Made by a program: the position numbers and the translations under genes
Shown: positions 1 through 9,016 of the stretch, piece by piece
How positions within the stretch are numbered: the stretch's first letter is position 1
Layout: each line of letters begins with the position of its first letter
NCBI RefSeq assembly: GCF_004362055.1
Contig: NZ_SNXB01000001.1
Coordinates: 186,001 to 250,000 of the forward strand
DNA: 64,000 bases
Direction of reading: 5' to 3'
Origin: Flavobacterium sp. 245
Lineage (GTDB): Bacteria; Bacteroidota; Bacteroidia; Flavobacteriales; Flavobacteriaceae
Notes under the pieces: model-generated
What the model was told of the DNA's origin: nothing
Database searches by the model: none
The model's input: the letters and a program-made list of their open reading frames with translations, nothing else

Positions 1-1077
1 AATGTTTCCAAACAAAGCAAAGATTTTACCGTTAAAAACTTTGCAGCCTTCAATATGGCAATTGTTGAAGAAAACAGAAATGATTTCAAAAAAGCTTTAG
101 CGTATAGAAAAGAGGCGGATCAATGGAAAGACTCCTTAAACAATCAAAACAAGATTTGGGCGCTCGCAGATTATGAGAAAAAATTTGCTGTCGCTCAAAA
201 ACAAAAGCAAATAAAAGTTCTCGAAGTCGAAAATCAGCTAAAAAACACACAACGCAACAGTTTGTTTTTCTCTGCAATTGGCTTACTAATAGCTTTAACG
301 GCAGGAGTTTATTTTTATGCCCAAAAAGTAAAAAATGGGCGAATTATATTGACACAAAAAAACAAACTCGACCAGCTCAATGCTACAAAAGATCAATTGT
401 TCTCTATTGTTAGCCATGATTTGCGTTCGTCTGTAAATGCATTAAAAACGAGCAATTCTAAATTAGCGGCGACGCTTGAAACTAAAAATTACGACCAGTT
501 AAACCAGCTTATTACCCAAAACAATTTTATTGCAAACGGTGCTTACAGTTTACTAGACAACTTGCTTCATTGGGCTATGCTGCAAACAAAGCAGTTGTAT
601 TTTCATAAAGAATCCGTTCACTTATATTCCATTGTGCAGCAAATCGAGTATAACTACAAACCTTTGCTTCTAGATAAGTCGATTACTTTTGAAAATTCAG
701 TCTCAAAAAATATTTTTATCTTCGCAGATATTGATTCTCTAAAAATAGTCTTTCGAAATTTATTAGATAATGCTATTAAATTCTCAAAAGAAAATGGAAA
801 AATCAGTTTCTACACCCAAGAAAGCAATTCCGAATTTTGTGAGCTGATTATTGAGGACACCGGCATTGGAATGAATCAGAACACAATCAGAGAATTATTA
901 AATGATAATGAGCTTTTAGCCAAAAAAAATGATTCTGAAATTATAGGCACCGGTTTAGGAATGCAATTGTGCATGCAAATGATCAAGAAAAATGATGGCA
1001 AACTAAATATCGAAAGCAAACCAAATATTGGGACCAAAATAATACTGACATTACCAAAAACAAACAACAATGGATAA
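1..1077 (+). CDS. Sensor histidine kinase, C-terminal part (5' end outside window)
   Basis: The frame is open to the first base, so the gene starts outside the window; the ATG at 55 is internal. The visible part begins with a helical stretch like the end of a TPR domain, then a coiled coil, one membrane segment (about residues 68-89 counted from the ATG at 55) and a histidine kinase core. The H-box reads SIVSHDLRSSVNAL (His about 121), the N-box RNLLDNAIKFS, G1 EDTGIGM and G2 GTGLGMQ. It should autophosphorylate on this histidine and pass the phosphate to the LytTR regulator whose ATG overlaps its stop by 8 bp (ATGGATAA). Such TPR kinases paired with LytTR regulators are common in Flavobacteria. 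The signal is unknown. Confidence 0.9.
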   Translation, partial: NVSKQSKDFTVKNFAAFNMAIVEENRNDFKKALAYRKEADQWKDSLNNQNKIWALADYEKKFAVAQKQKQIKVLEVENQLKNTQRNSLFFSAIGLLIALTAGVYFYAQKVKNGRIILTQKNKLDQLNATKDQLFSIVSHDLRSSVNALKTSNSKLAATLETKNYDQLNQLITQNNFIANGAYSLLDNLLHWAMLQTKQLYFHKESVHLYSIVQQIEYNYKPLLLDKSITFENSVSKNIFIFADIDSLKIVFRNLLDNAIKFSKENGKISFYTQESNSEFCELIIEDTGIGMNQNTIRELLNDNELLAKKNDSEIIGTGLGMQLCMQMIKKNDGKLNIESKPNIGTKIILTLPKTNNNG

Positions 1078-1816
1078 CATTCATGTTTTAATTATAGAAG
1101 ACACACCAGAACAAAGCGATGCTTTGATCAAAGTGTTGCTTGAAAATAATTATATTGTTGCAGGTGTGGCTAGAAATTTTACCGATGCGCTTAAACTTTT
1201 TTATGAGCATCCTGTTGACATTATTATTATCGACGTTTTTCTAGACGGAAAGCCAGACGGAATTACATTTGCTGAATCGATCAACATTATTCCAAATGCA
1301 GCCAAGCCATTTGTATTTTTGACTAGCTCAAAAGATCGCCAAATTTTTGAACGCGCTAAACTTACCAAGCCTTTCAGTTTTTTGATGAAACCTTTCAATG
1401 AACTCGAAATTCTATATGCCATAGAAATGGCTGTTGAGAAATTTTATGCCCAGACTAACGTTTTTTTAAGCGAAGAACAGGACACTGTTATCAGCAATGA
1501 GCACTTATTCATAAAGAAAAAAAACGCGCTAAAAAAAGTTTCCATAAACGATATCCTTTACATTGAAGTTGAAGAACGGTACTGCAACATCATTACTGAA
1601 AAAGAAAAATTTGTTATTTTAATTTCATTGACAAAAATCAGCGAGTTGCTGGATAAAAATAAATTCGTAAAAACACATCGAAATACGATTGTAAATTCAG
1701 ATAAAATAGAAGAGATCATCCTAGCTGATAATCTTGTCATTTTAAAAGGAAACCACAAGATAAACCTAAGCGACACGTATAAGGATTTTATAAAAAAAAT
1801 CAATATTTTATCTTAA
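1070..1816 (+). CDS. LytTR-family response regulator
   Basis: 248 residues. An N-terminal receiver domain (about 3-125) has the acidic pair E10/D11, phospho-acceptor D55 (IIIIDVFLDG), the conserved Thr/Ser near 85 and Lys107 in LMKPF. A LytTR DNA-binding domain fills about 150-245 (ISINDILYIEVEERYCNI, then KTHRNTIVN). It overlaps the kinase gene by 8 bp, which implies translational coupling and a cognate pair. It is followed by a clear terminator, so the pair forms the end of one transcript. Target genes cannot be deduced from the window. Confidence 0.92.
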   Translation: MDNIHVLIIEDTPEQSDALIKVLLENNYIVAGVARNFTDALKLFYEHPVDIIIIDVFLDGKPDGITFAESINIIPNAAKPFVFLTSSKDRQIFERAKLTKPFSFLMKPFNELEILYAIEMAVEKFYAQTNVFLSEEQDTVISNEHLFIKKKNALKKVSINDILYIEVEERYCNIITEKEKFVILISLTKISELLDKNKFVKTHRNTIVNSDKIEEIILADNLVILKGNHKINLSDTYKDFIKKINILS

Positions 1817-1840
1817 CATGTATCACGTCATAATATTTTA

Positions 1841-1869
1841 AAATCCTCTTTTTATAGAGGATTTTTTGT
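1841..1869 (+). terminator. Rho-independent terminator after the LytTR regulator
   Basis: Perfect 9-bp stem AAATCCTCT (1841-1849) / AGAGGATTT (1856-1864) with a 6-nt loop and a run of T. Confidence 0.85.
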
Positions 1870-1914
1870 TTCTATATCCTTATTATAAATCATAAATGAT
1901 TTTTTCAGGATTTC

Positions 1915-2256
1915 ATGACAATAAAAACCGCTTTCATGACATTTTCAAAACAATTCGACAAAATCGAAGTTACTTTTGCTAAACAAATAAACAAACCCAT
2001 CTTAATGAAAATCGAGCTAACCAATAGACCAGAAATGAAAATTTTACCTCTTTTAAAACAATTAATATCAAATCCCTGGATTGGTGCGCTGGCATCACTC
2101 GCGATATTGATTCCCAGTTTATATATAATTCTGGATGATGTTACTGTTCTGAGAAAAGAATACATTCTATTGCTTATCGCTTTTCCTATTTATCTAAAAT
2201 CACTCAAAAAAATATTTGATGAAATTCTTGATTCGCCAGATGATAGTTTAAAATAA
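1915..2256 (+). CDS. Small putative membrane protein, function unknown
   Basis: 113 residues, not recognised. The N-terminal 50 residues are polar and basic. Two hydrophobic segments follow (about 52-71 and 82-96) with a short charged link, then an acidic tail (DEILDSPDDSLK). Several in-frame ATGs lie near the 5' end (codons 8, 31 and 41), so the true start could be later and the product only the two-segment hairpin. It stands alone between two terminators. It could be a chance frame in its first half; the membrane part looks real. Confidence 0.55.
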   Translation: MTIKTAFMTFSKQFDKIEVTFAKQINKPILMKIELTNRPEMKILPLLKQLISNPWIGALASLAILIPSLYIILDDVTVLRKEYILLLIAFPIYLKSLKKIFDEILDSPDDSLK

Positions 2257-2280
2257 AAATAAATTTTGCCCCTTTTTTAT

Positions 2281-2320
2281 AAAAACACTTCGGTTTATTA
2301 TTAAGCTGAGGTGTTTTTTA
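2281..2320 (+). terminator. Rho-independent terminator
   Basis: AAAAACACTTCGGTTTA pairs along its length with TAAGCTGAGGTGTTTTT if G-U pairs are allowed. A T-run closes the 3' side. Confidence 0.75.
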
Positions 2321-2367
2321 CGTTAAAAAGTGAATATTTTATTACATTTTAACAATTGTTAGTGTTA

Positions 2368-2394
2368 TTTGTAACTTTTTTTTTAATACTTTTG
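2368..2394 (+). promoter_or_regulatory. Candidate promoter for the 2432-8855 operon
   Basis: TTTG at 2368-2371, then 15 nt, then TACTTTTG at 2387-2394, matching the Bacteroidota -7 pattern TAnnTTTG. The spacing is a little shorter than the usual 17-23 nt. Confidence 0.35.
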
Positions 2395-2431
2395 AAATCA
2401 ACCGAAACAAAACCAAAAATCCACCGATCTT

Positions 2432-3151
2432 TTGAAAAATTCCCAAAATAAGATAATATTCCTAAGTTTATTTGGATTATTATTAAACATTCACTCAATA
2501 CACAGCCAAAGCGTCAAAGAAATCGAAACCTTCAATTGGTTTGATAAAAATGCAGGCATCGAATCATTAGATATTAAAAATGGCCGTGCTCATTTAAACT
2601 TTGACAAAACCATCGACAACCAACATCGCTACTACGGTCCTGATGAATTCAAAAAAGGAAGCGTAAGATACAATTCCCAAAACTATTTTGATTTATTTTT
2701 AAAGTACGACATCTACGCTGATGAACTTGTTCTACGTCCTTACGATGAACAAAACAATACTAAAATAAATCTTATTAAGTCAGAGGTTGCTAATTTTAAA
2801 ATTGGCAGTGAAACTTTTGTGAATCTTAAAGAATTGAATAACACTGCTTTTAAAGGCGGTTACTACGAAGAAATTACAATCAACAGCAATCAAGTCCTTT
2901 ACATTAAATATTATAAAGAGAAAAAGAAAAATGTTAAGGAAGAATTTAATCTCATTGAATACATTCCTCGATATGAATTTGTTTTGTGGAAAGAAAATAA
3001 ATTCAATTTAATCAATGATAAAAATGCGATTATCAAATTATTTCCAGAAAGTAAACGAAAAATAAATGATTTCTATCTCATGAACCGAAGTCTTAGAAAG
3101 GAAAACACAGCATTATTCATGAAAAACTTAATGAAATTTATCAATAATTAA
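2432..3151 (+). CDS. Secreted protein of unknown function
   Basis: 239 residues with a clear signal peptide (basic start, hydrophobic IIFLSLFGLLLNI, cleavage near IHSQ). The start is TTG: no ATG or GTG gives the signal peptide. The mature part is rich in Tyr, Asn and Lys and shows no motif that I recognise. It may be soluble periplasmic or outer-membrane associated. It is first in an operon, 3 bp before a TonB-dependent receptor gene, which suggests a role linked to that receptor. Confidence 0.75.
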   Translation: MKNSQNKIIFLSLFGLLLNIHSIHSQSVKEIETFNWFDKNAGIESLDIKNGRAHLNFDKTIDNQHRYYGPDEFKKGSVRYNSQNYFDLFLKYDIYADELVLRPYDEQNNTKINLIKSEVANFKIGSETFVNLKELNNTAFKGGYYEEITINSNQVLYIKYYKEKKKNVKEEFNLIEYIPRYEFVLWKENKFNLINDKNAIIKLFPESKRKINDFYLMNRSLRKENTALFMKNLMKFINN

Positions 3152-3154
3152 AAC

Positions 3155-5905
3155 TTGAAGAAACATACAATGAGAATATTTACTATCCTTTTATTATTTT
3201 TCGGTTTTAATCAGATACTGCATTCACAAGGCGAAAAAAACACAATAAACGTTACTTTTAATAACATAAACAGAATCGCTGCCTTAGAAAAAATCGAGGC
3301 TTCGACTTCTTATAAGTTTTATTTCCAAGAAAATTGGTTTGATAAAAATGTCTTAATCTCCGGAGATTATTCTAACAAAACTATTGAAGAAGTTTTGTCT
3401 AAGGTACTTGAAGATACTGAACTTAATTTTTACATTAATAAGAATAAAATCATATTAACAAAAAACAGTATTATTTACGACAAGCTTCAAAACAAAAAAG
3501 ATGCTAATGCGCCTATCTTTTTCCAGCAATATGATTCCGTTAAAAAAGACAAATCAGGCACAACTGCACCTATTGCATTAATTGGTAAAGAAGCCACTGA
3601 CACAGATGTAGACCTATATACTTTATCTGGTCACATTACTGATTTAAAAGACGGAAAACCATTAGCAGATATTAATGTAAAAGTAAAAAACACGGCTATT
3701 ATTTCGACTACTAATGCTGAAGGATTTTATAGTTTTAAACTTCCAACCGGATTAAGCACTATCGAAGTCGAGTCATTATTTTACAATAGCACGGCTAGAA
3801 AAATAATGATTTACAGCAATGGTACTTTAGATTTTACTATTCTTGAAAAAATCAATCAGCTTGATGAAGTTTTAGTAAAAGGAAAAGACAGTCAAAACAT
3901 TCGAACAGCCATTACAGGAGTTACAACTATTGAAGCTGAAGGAGTAAAAAATATTCCTCTAGTTCTTGGAGAAAGAGACATTTTGAAAGTGGCTTTAACG
4001 ATTCCTGGAATTAAAACGGCAGGTGAAGGATCTTCTGGATTTAATGTCAGAGGAGGAAAAGAAGATCAAAATTTAGTGTTATTAGACAATGCTACAATTT
4101 ACAATCCTACGCACCTTTTTGGTTTTTTCTCTTCGATTAATCCATATACGATCAACAAAGTAGATATTTATAAAGGAGGTATTCCTTCTGAATATGGTGG
4201 CCGCTTATCATCTGTTTTTGACATTATTTCTAAAAATGGAAATACTGAAAAAATTTCTGGAGAAGGAGGAATTGGCCCCGTAACCAGCAATCTTACGGTA
4301 TCACTTCCTGTTGTAAAAGACAAAGCTAGTTTGTTAGTTGGCGGAAGAGCAACGTACTCAGATTGGATTTTAAAAACATTGGATGATGATCGACTAAAAA
4401 ACAGTCAAGCTTCTTTTTATGATTTGTTTGCAAAATACAATCATAAAATCAATAAAAACAACACTGTTGAAGGAACTGGATATTACAGTAGAGACAAGTA
4501 CAGCTTAACTCCAGATTCATTATTTCAATACAGCAACCGATTAATTTCGTTGAAATGGAAACATGCATTCAATGAAAAAAACAATAGCGAGTTCAACGTA
4601 ACAAATAGTGAGTACAAATACAGCATAAATTACCAATCTGTTAATCCTGAATCTTTTCTGCTTAAATATAAAATAAACGAGAGTCAGGCTACTTTAAAGT
4701 TCACCAGCGAACTTAACAGCAAGCATAAGCTTACTTATGGAATAGCCACTAAACTATATAAAGTAAATCCGGGAGAATTATCGCCAAATGGAGAAAGCTC
4801 GTTAGTCACGCCAATTACAATAGAAAATGAAAAGGGACTCGAATCGGCCGCATTCCTCTCTGATAAATTTCAGATTTCCGAAAAACTATTGTTAGATGTT
4901 GGCGCACGTTATTCTTATTATATGGCGCTAGGCCCGTCAACACAAAATGTATATGCAGATGGCGTACCAAAGACTCCAGCCACAGTAATTGAACAAAAGA
5001 CCTACGGAAATAATGATGTAATTTCTAAAAATGGAGGTTTTGAACCAAGAGTTGGCCTGCGTTATATTTTTAACGAAAGTCTTTTTGTAAAAGCTGGTTT
5101 CGATAAAAATTATCAGTACATTCACTTACTGACAAACAATACAACACAATCGCCAACTGATACTTGGAAATTGTCTGATTTGAATGTAAAACCAGAAAGT
5201 GGCCTACAATATTCATTGGGAATATTCAAAAAACTAGAATATAATGACTTAGAATTAAGTGTTGAGGGGTATTACAAAACTTCTAAAAACATTTTGGATT
5301 ATAAAGTCGGATCACAGATTCTTTTAAACCAAAACCTAGAAACCGAATTACTTCAGGGAGACGGGAAAGCTTACGGTATCGAATTTTTGTTAAGAAAATC
5401 AATTGGACGCCTTAATGGATGGATTGGCTATACGTATTCAAGATCATTTATAAAATTAGACAGTCAGTTTAATGATGAAAAAGTAAACAGCGGGGATTAT
5501 TTTCCGAGTAATTTTGACAAGCCACACGATTTTAGCATTGTTATGAATTATAAATTCACGCATCGTTACAGTTTTTCTTCTAATTTTGTATATCAAACAG
5601 GAAGACCAATTACCTACCCTATTGGTAAATATGATTACAACGGTGCAGAATATACTTTATACAGTGACCGAAATAAGTTTAGAATACCTGATTATTACCG
5701 ATTGGATATAGGATTAAATATTGAAGGAAATCACAAGATCAAAAAATTAGCGCATAGTTTCTGGAATATATCAATCTATAATGTATTAGGAAGAAACAAT
5801 CCTTATTCGATTTTCTTTGTTACTAAAGAAGGCCAAGTAAAAGCTTATCAAACATCAATTTTCGCAGTTCCAATACCAACTGTTACTTATAATTTTAAAT
5901 TTTAA
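3155..5905 (+). CDS. TonB-dependent outer-membrane receptor with STN domain
   Basis: About 916 residues. The order is signal peptide (to about 25), STN domain (about 29-108, NVTFNNINRIAALEKIE to NKIILTKN), a linker, a carboxypeptidase-like regulatory domain (about 150-230, LSGHITDLKDGKPLADINV), the plug (GFNVRGGKEDQNLVLLDN, then IPSEYGGRLSS), and a long barrel ending in YNFKF, an aromatic terminus typical of outer-membrane barrels. It should import an unknown ligand with TonB energy. The STN domain in this family usually contacts a FecR-type anti-sigma factor, but none is adjacent. The start may be the TTG at 3155 or the ATG at 3170. It lies 5 bp from the DUF4249 gene. Confidence 0.92.
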   Translation: MKKHTMRIFTILLLFFGFNQILHSQGEKNTINVTFNNINRIAALEKIEASTSYKFYFQENWFDKNVLISGDYSNKTIEEVLSKVLEDTELNFYINKNKIILTKNSIIYDKLQNKKDANAPIFFQQYDSVKKDKSGTTAPIALIGKEATDTDVDLYTLSGHITDLKDGKPLADINVKVKNTAIISTTNAEGFYSFKLPTGLSTIEVESLFYNSTARKIMIYSNGTLDFTILEKINQLDEVLVKGKDSQNIRTAITGVTTIEAEGVKNIPLVLGERDILKVALTIPGIKTAGEGSSGFNVRGGKEDQNLVLLDNATIYNPTHLFGFFSSINPYTINKVDIYKGGIPSEYGGRLSSVFDIISKNGNTEKISGEGGIGPVTSNLTVSLPVVKDKASLLVGGRATYSDWILKTLDDDRLKNSQASFYDLFAKYNHKINKNNTVEGTGYYSRDKYSLTPDSLFQYSNRLISLKWKHAFNEKNNSEFNVTNSEYKYSINYQSVNPESFLLKYKINESQATLKFTSELNSKHKLTYGIATKLYKVNPGELSPNGESSLVTPITIENEKGLESAAFLSDKFQISEKLLLDVGARYSYYMALGPSTQNVYADGVPKTPATVIEQKTYGNNDVISKNGGFEPRVGLRYIFNESLFVKAGFDKNYQYIHLLTNNTTQSPTDTWKLSDLNVKPESGLQYSLGIFKKLEYNDLELSVEGYYKTSKNILDYKVGSQILLNQNLETELLQGDGKAYGIEFLLRKSIGRLNGWIGYTYSRSFIKLDSQFNDEKVNSGDYFPSNFDKPHDFSIVMNYKFTHRYSFSSNFVYQTGRPITYPIGKYDYNGAEYTLYSDRNKFRIPDYYRLDIGLNIEGNHKIKKLAHSFWNISIYNVLGRNNPYSIFFVTKEGQVKAYQTSIFAVPIPTVTYNFKF

Positions 5906-5910
5906 CCGTT

Positions 5911-7146
5911 ATGAAAAAAATCTTTTTACTTAGATTTCTAATAACAATACTATTCTTTGCGGTATTTGGCTGTACAACACCTTATACCTATCAATCAAGC
6001 AGCGGATTCGAAGATATCATTGTTATTGAATCCACTATTACCAATCAAAATAAAGCGCAAGTAGTAAAACTTACAAGATCGTATAAGCTTGATGATAAAA
6101 GTCCAACTTTTGAAACAGGTGCTGTTGTTTTTGTGACAGATAATCAAGGCAATAAATACGATTTTAAGCAAAATACTGAAAACTATACTTCTGTAACTCC
6201 TTTTCAAGCAGCACCAGACAGACAATATCAGCTGCATGTAACTACTAAAGATGGCAGAACATATATTTCAAGCAACGAAACATTGCCACACCAAACTGAA
6301 ATAGAAAGTATCGCAGCTAATAAAGTAACCAAAGAAAACCAGCTTGGAGTTGAAATCACAGTAAATAGCTATGATCCAACAAACAGCTCGCATTATTACA
6401 GGTATGAGTATGATGAAACCTATAAAGTTGTGGCTCCAAAATATTACCCTAAAAAAGCAGTTCCCGTTTATTTTCCAGCGGGTTCTTATCCACCAGGAAT
6501 GGTTGTTTTTGAAGATCGAACTGAAGATGTCAGAACTTGTTACTCCAACCAAAGCTCGAATGAATTGCTTTTAACCAGTACAAATGATTTATCTGAGGAT
6601 AGAGTAACAGACTTTCCTGTACGCTTCATCGCCAGCACTGATCATATTATTGCAAATAGATATAGCATTTTAGTGAAACAATATGTACAAAGTCTTGCGG
6701 CTCATACATTTTCTGAAACACTGAAAGAAATATCAAATTCAGGAAGTATTTTATCGCAGACACAGCCTGGTTTTTTCTATGGAAACATAAAATCAGTGGA
6801 TAACCCCGGAGAAAAAGTCATTGGGTATTTTGATGTATCTTCTTATTCTGAAAAAAGACTGTTTTTTGACTTCAAAGATTTATTGAATGGCGAACCTACT
6901 CCGAAGTATCCATACATCTGCCCTTCTCCAATACCAGATGATCAGACCAAACAATATATTTACAATTATTGTTTCAATAAAAATCCTGAATATGAATGCC
7001 AGGGCGAACTGATTCTGAATTTACTTTCAAGTGGCACGAAAGTTTATTTCCCTACAGAAGGTACTAGCTATATATTGTACCCTATTGAATGCGGCGACTG
7101 TACTTCTTATTCATCAAACGTAAAACCACCATTTTGGATAGATTAA
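5911..7146 (+). CDS. DUF4249 family lipoprotein
   Basis: 411 residues with a lipoprotein signal peptide (LFFAVFGCTTP, lipobox Cys about 21). The body fits the DUF4249 family of Bacteroidota: an N-terminal beta domain (IVIESTITNQNKAQVVKL), a middle part with YRYEYDETYKV, and a Cys-rich C-terminal half (PYICPSP, NYCFNKNPEYECQGE, IECGDC). These proteins are nearly always encoded next to a TonB-dependent receptor, as here, and are thought to be its surface lipoprotein partner. The reaction or ligand is unknown. Confidence 0.85.
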   Translation: MKKIFLLRFLITILFFAVFGCTTPYTYQSSSGFEDIIVIESTITNQNKAQVVKLTRSYKLDDKSPTFETGAVVFVTDNQGNKYDFKQNTENYTSVTPFQAAPDRQYQLHVTTKDGRTYISSNETLPHQTEIESIAANKVTKENQLGVEITVNSYDPTNSSHYYRYEYDETYKVVAPKYYPKKAVPVYFPAGSYPPGMVVFEDRTEDVRTCYSNQSSNELLLTSTNDLSEDRVTDFPVRFIASTDHIIANRYSILVKQYVQSLAAHTFSETLKEISNSGSILSQTQPGFFYGNIKSVDNPGEKVIGYFDVSSYSEKRLFFDFKDLLNGEPTPKYPYICPSPIPDDQTKQYIYNYCFNKNPEYECQGELILNLLSSGTKVYFPTEGTSYILYPIECGDCTSYSSNVKPPFWID

Positions 7147-8855
7147 AACACATATTATTCATAGCGCTAGCCTTTAGCTGTCAGCAAATTGTATTTGCTC
7201 AAAAAAGCAATTCTGTAAACGAACTGAATGTTGTTGACAAGAAAATTAACGAGGCTATTTACCTTAGCACAAATGCTAATTCATTTTTGACAGGTGAAAC
7301 TTTGCTCTACAAAATATTCTGCATAGATAAAGCAGCAAATACGGCTTCAATTTTCAGCAAAATAGCTTATGTACAGCTAATTGATAATAGTAAAAAAGTT
7401 GTTTTCACTCACAAACTTTTTCTTGACAAAGCAACAGGAAATGGAGACTATTTTATTCCGACAACTTTAGAAACCGGAAGCTATAAATTAATTGGGTACA
7501 CCAATTGGATGCTTAACAAAACTACACCAGAATATTTTTCTGTTGATATTTATATTGTTAATCCTTATAAAGAAAACCCTAGCAACAATACGGTTTCGTA
7601 CAATGCTGTTTCGTCAGAAAAGGTGAGCAACAGCAATATTTCTTTTGATATAAAAAACAAATCGCACAACTGCAGAGATTTAATTGAATTAAATATCAAA
7701 GCTAATTCTGAGGAATTTTCTAAAGGAAACTACACGCTTTCTGTTAGAAAAACTGATGGTTATTTAACTCAAAATAAAGCAATTTTCAGCAATGTTAACG
7801 GAGGACAAAATAGCGAGATTACGGCAAATCAATTCGCAATTCCAGAACTGCGAGGCGAAATTATTTCAGGAAAAATATCTTCAGCTAGTGCGGACATTAA
7901 AAACAAAAAAGTAGCACTTTCTATTGTCGGAAAAAATTCTGAGTTAAAACTTGCTAAAACTGATGATCAAGGAAGATTCCTTTTTATTCTAGAAAAAGAA
8001 AATCCAAATTCAAATATTATTGTGCAGGTTCTTGAAAGCGGCAAGGAAGATTATGTAATTGAAATTGACAAACAAAAAGCTTTAGATTTTTCTAATTTGA
8101 CTTTTCCAACTGTTCAATTTAATTCGGATTTCCAGAAAAATATCACAGACCGATTGATTTCAACTCAAGTTGAAAATGCCTATTATGATATTAAAAAAGA
8201 TAGTTTAATAAATCCTGTTGTTGGTGCTCCTTTTTTTGGCACTTCATCTGAAGAATTTAAACTGGACGATTTTACAAGATTTCCTAATATGGAAGAAACA
8301 ATTACGGAGATTTTAAAAGGTGTTTATTATAGAAAATACAATAATGAATACTCGATTCATGTTTTCGATTATGATGAAAATTATGAATCTTCAATTCCTG
8401 CCTTGATTGTTGTTGACGGATTAATTATCGAAAACCTAAATGAGTTTTTTGCCTTTAATCCTAAACTCATTTATAAGGTAAATGTAGTAAGAGGAATCTA
8501 TTATTATGGTTCAAAATCTTTTAACGGTATTGTTTCTTTCACTACTAAAAATGGCGATTATGACACGAAACTGAAAGGTCAATTTATTATTAGGCCTGAA
8601 ATTTTAAGACCTCAGGTTAAGAAAAACTATTTTAGTCCTGATTATGTAATCAACAAAAGCGTAAGAATTCCAGATTATAGACACCAGCTTTTATGGCAAC
8701 CTAATATTGACTTGAGCAAAACAGACTCAAATATTAAATTTTATGCGTCTGATGTCTCAGGAAATTACGAGGTTACACTTGAAGGATTTTCAGCAAATGG
8801 AAAACCTGTTTTCATCAAAGATTTTATAGAAATAAAAGAAGAACCTAGCAACTAG
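7134..8855 (+). CDS. Secreted protein with MG2-like and TonB-plug-like domains, no barrel
   Basis: I place the start at the TTG at 7134, which gives a clean signal peptide (DRLKHILFIALAFSCQQIVFAQ). The longer frame from 7089 would overlap the previous gene by 58 bp and put a basic stretch before the signal. The first domain resembles a macroglobulin MG2 fold (SFLTGETLLYKIFCIDK, then TLETGSYKLIGYTNWMLN). Near residues 425-480 comes PALIVVDGLIIENLNEF, then GIYYYGSKSFNGIVSFTTKNG, which matches the core of a TonB receptor plug. The protein ends soon after without room for a barrel. It probably works in the periplasm or at the outer membrane with the upstream receptor and DUF4249 protein. Confidence 0.8.
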   Translation: MDRLKHILFIALAFSCQQIVFAQKSNSVNELNVVDKKINEAIYLSTNANSFLTGETLLYKIFCIDKAANTASIFSKIAYVQLIDNSKKVVFTHKLFLDKATGNGDYFIPTTLETGSYKLIGYTNWMLNKTTPEYFSVDIYIVNPYKENPSNNTVSYNAVSSEKVSNSNISFDIKNKSHNCRDLIELNIKANSEEFSKGNYTLSVRKTDGYLTQNKAIFSNVNGGQNSEITANQFAIPELRGEIISGKISSASADIKNKKVALSIVGKNSELKLAKTDDQGRFLFILEKENPNSNIIVQVLESGKEDYVIEIDKQKALDFSNLTFPTVQFNSDFQKNITDRLISTQVENAYYDIKKDSLINPVVGAPFFGTSSEEFKLDDFTRFPNMEETITEILKGVYYRKYNNEYSIHVFDYDENYESSIPALIVVDGLIIENLNEFFAFNPKLIYKVNVVRGIYYYGSKSFNGIVSFTTKNGDYDTKLKGQFIIRPEILRPQVKKNYFSPDYVINKSVRIPDYRHQLLWQPNIDLSKTDSNIKFYASDVSGNYEVTLEGFSANGKPVFIKDFIEIKEEPSN

Positions 8856-8880
8856 TATACTTCAAAAAATACAAACACCA

Positions 8881-8923
8881 AAAAAACCTCTGTTTCCAAG
8901 ACTTGAAATAGAGGTTTTTTTTT
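8881..8923 (+). terminator. Terminator of the 2432-8855 operon
   Basis: AAAAAACCTCT (8881-8891) pairs with AGAGGTTTTTT (8910-8920), with an inner TTTC/GAAA pairing, and a long T-run follows. Confidence 0.88.
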
Positions 8924-8928
8924 ATTTA

Positions 8929-8957
8929 TTGACGCAACCTTTTTATTTATTCCGTAC
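8929..8957 (+). promoter_or_regulatory. Candidate ECF-type (autoregulated) promoter
   Basis: GCAACCT (AAC at 8936-8938) and CCGTAC (CGT at 8953-8955) are 14 nt apart, resembling the AAC...CGT elements of ECF sigma promoters and unlike the TAnnTTTG type seen elsewhere here. It lies 60 bp before the ECF sigma gene. This is inference; the spacing is somewhat short. Confidence 0.3.
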
Positions 8958-9016
8958 TACTAATTAGACTCTGTAACCAGAGAATAAAAAAAGCAACAAA
9001 TATTCTAAAATAAAAT

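Noticed and set aside
7089..7133. ATG start of the plug-like protein inside the DUF4249 gene
   Set aside because: It would add 15 mostly basic residues before the signal peptide and a 58-bp overlap. The TTG at 7134 fits better.
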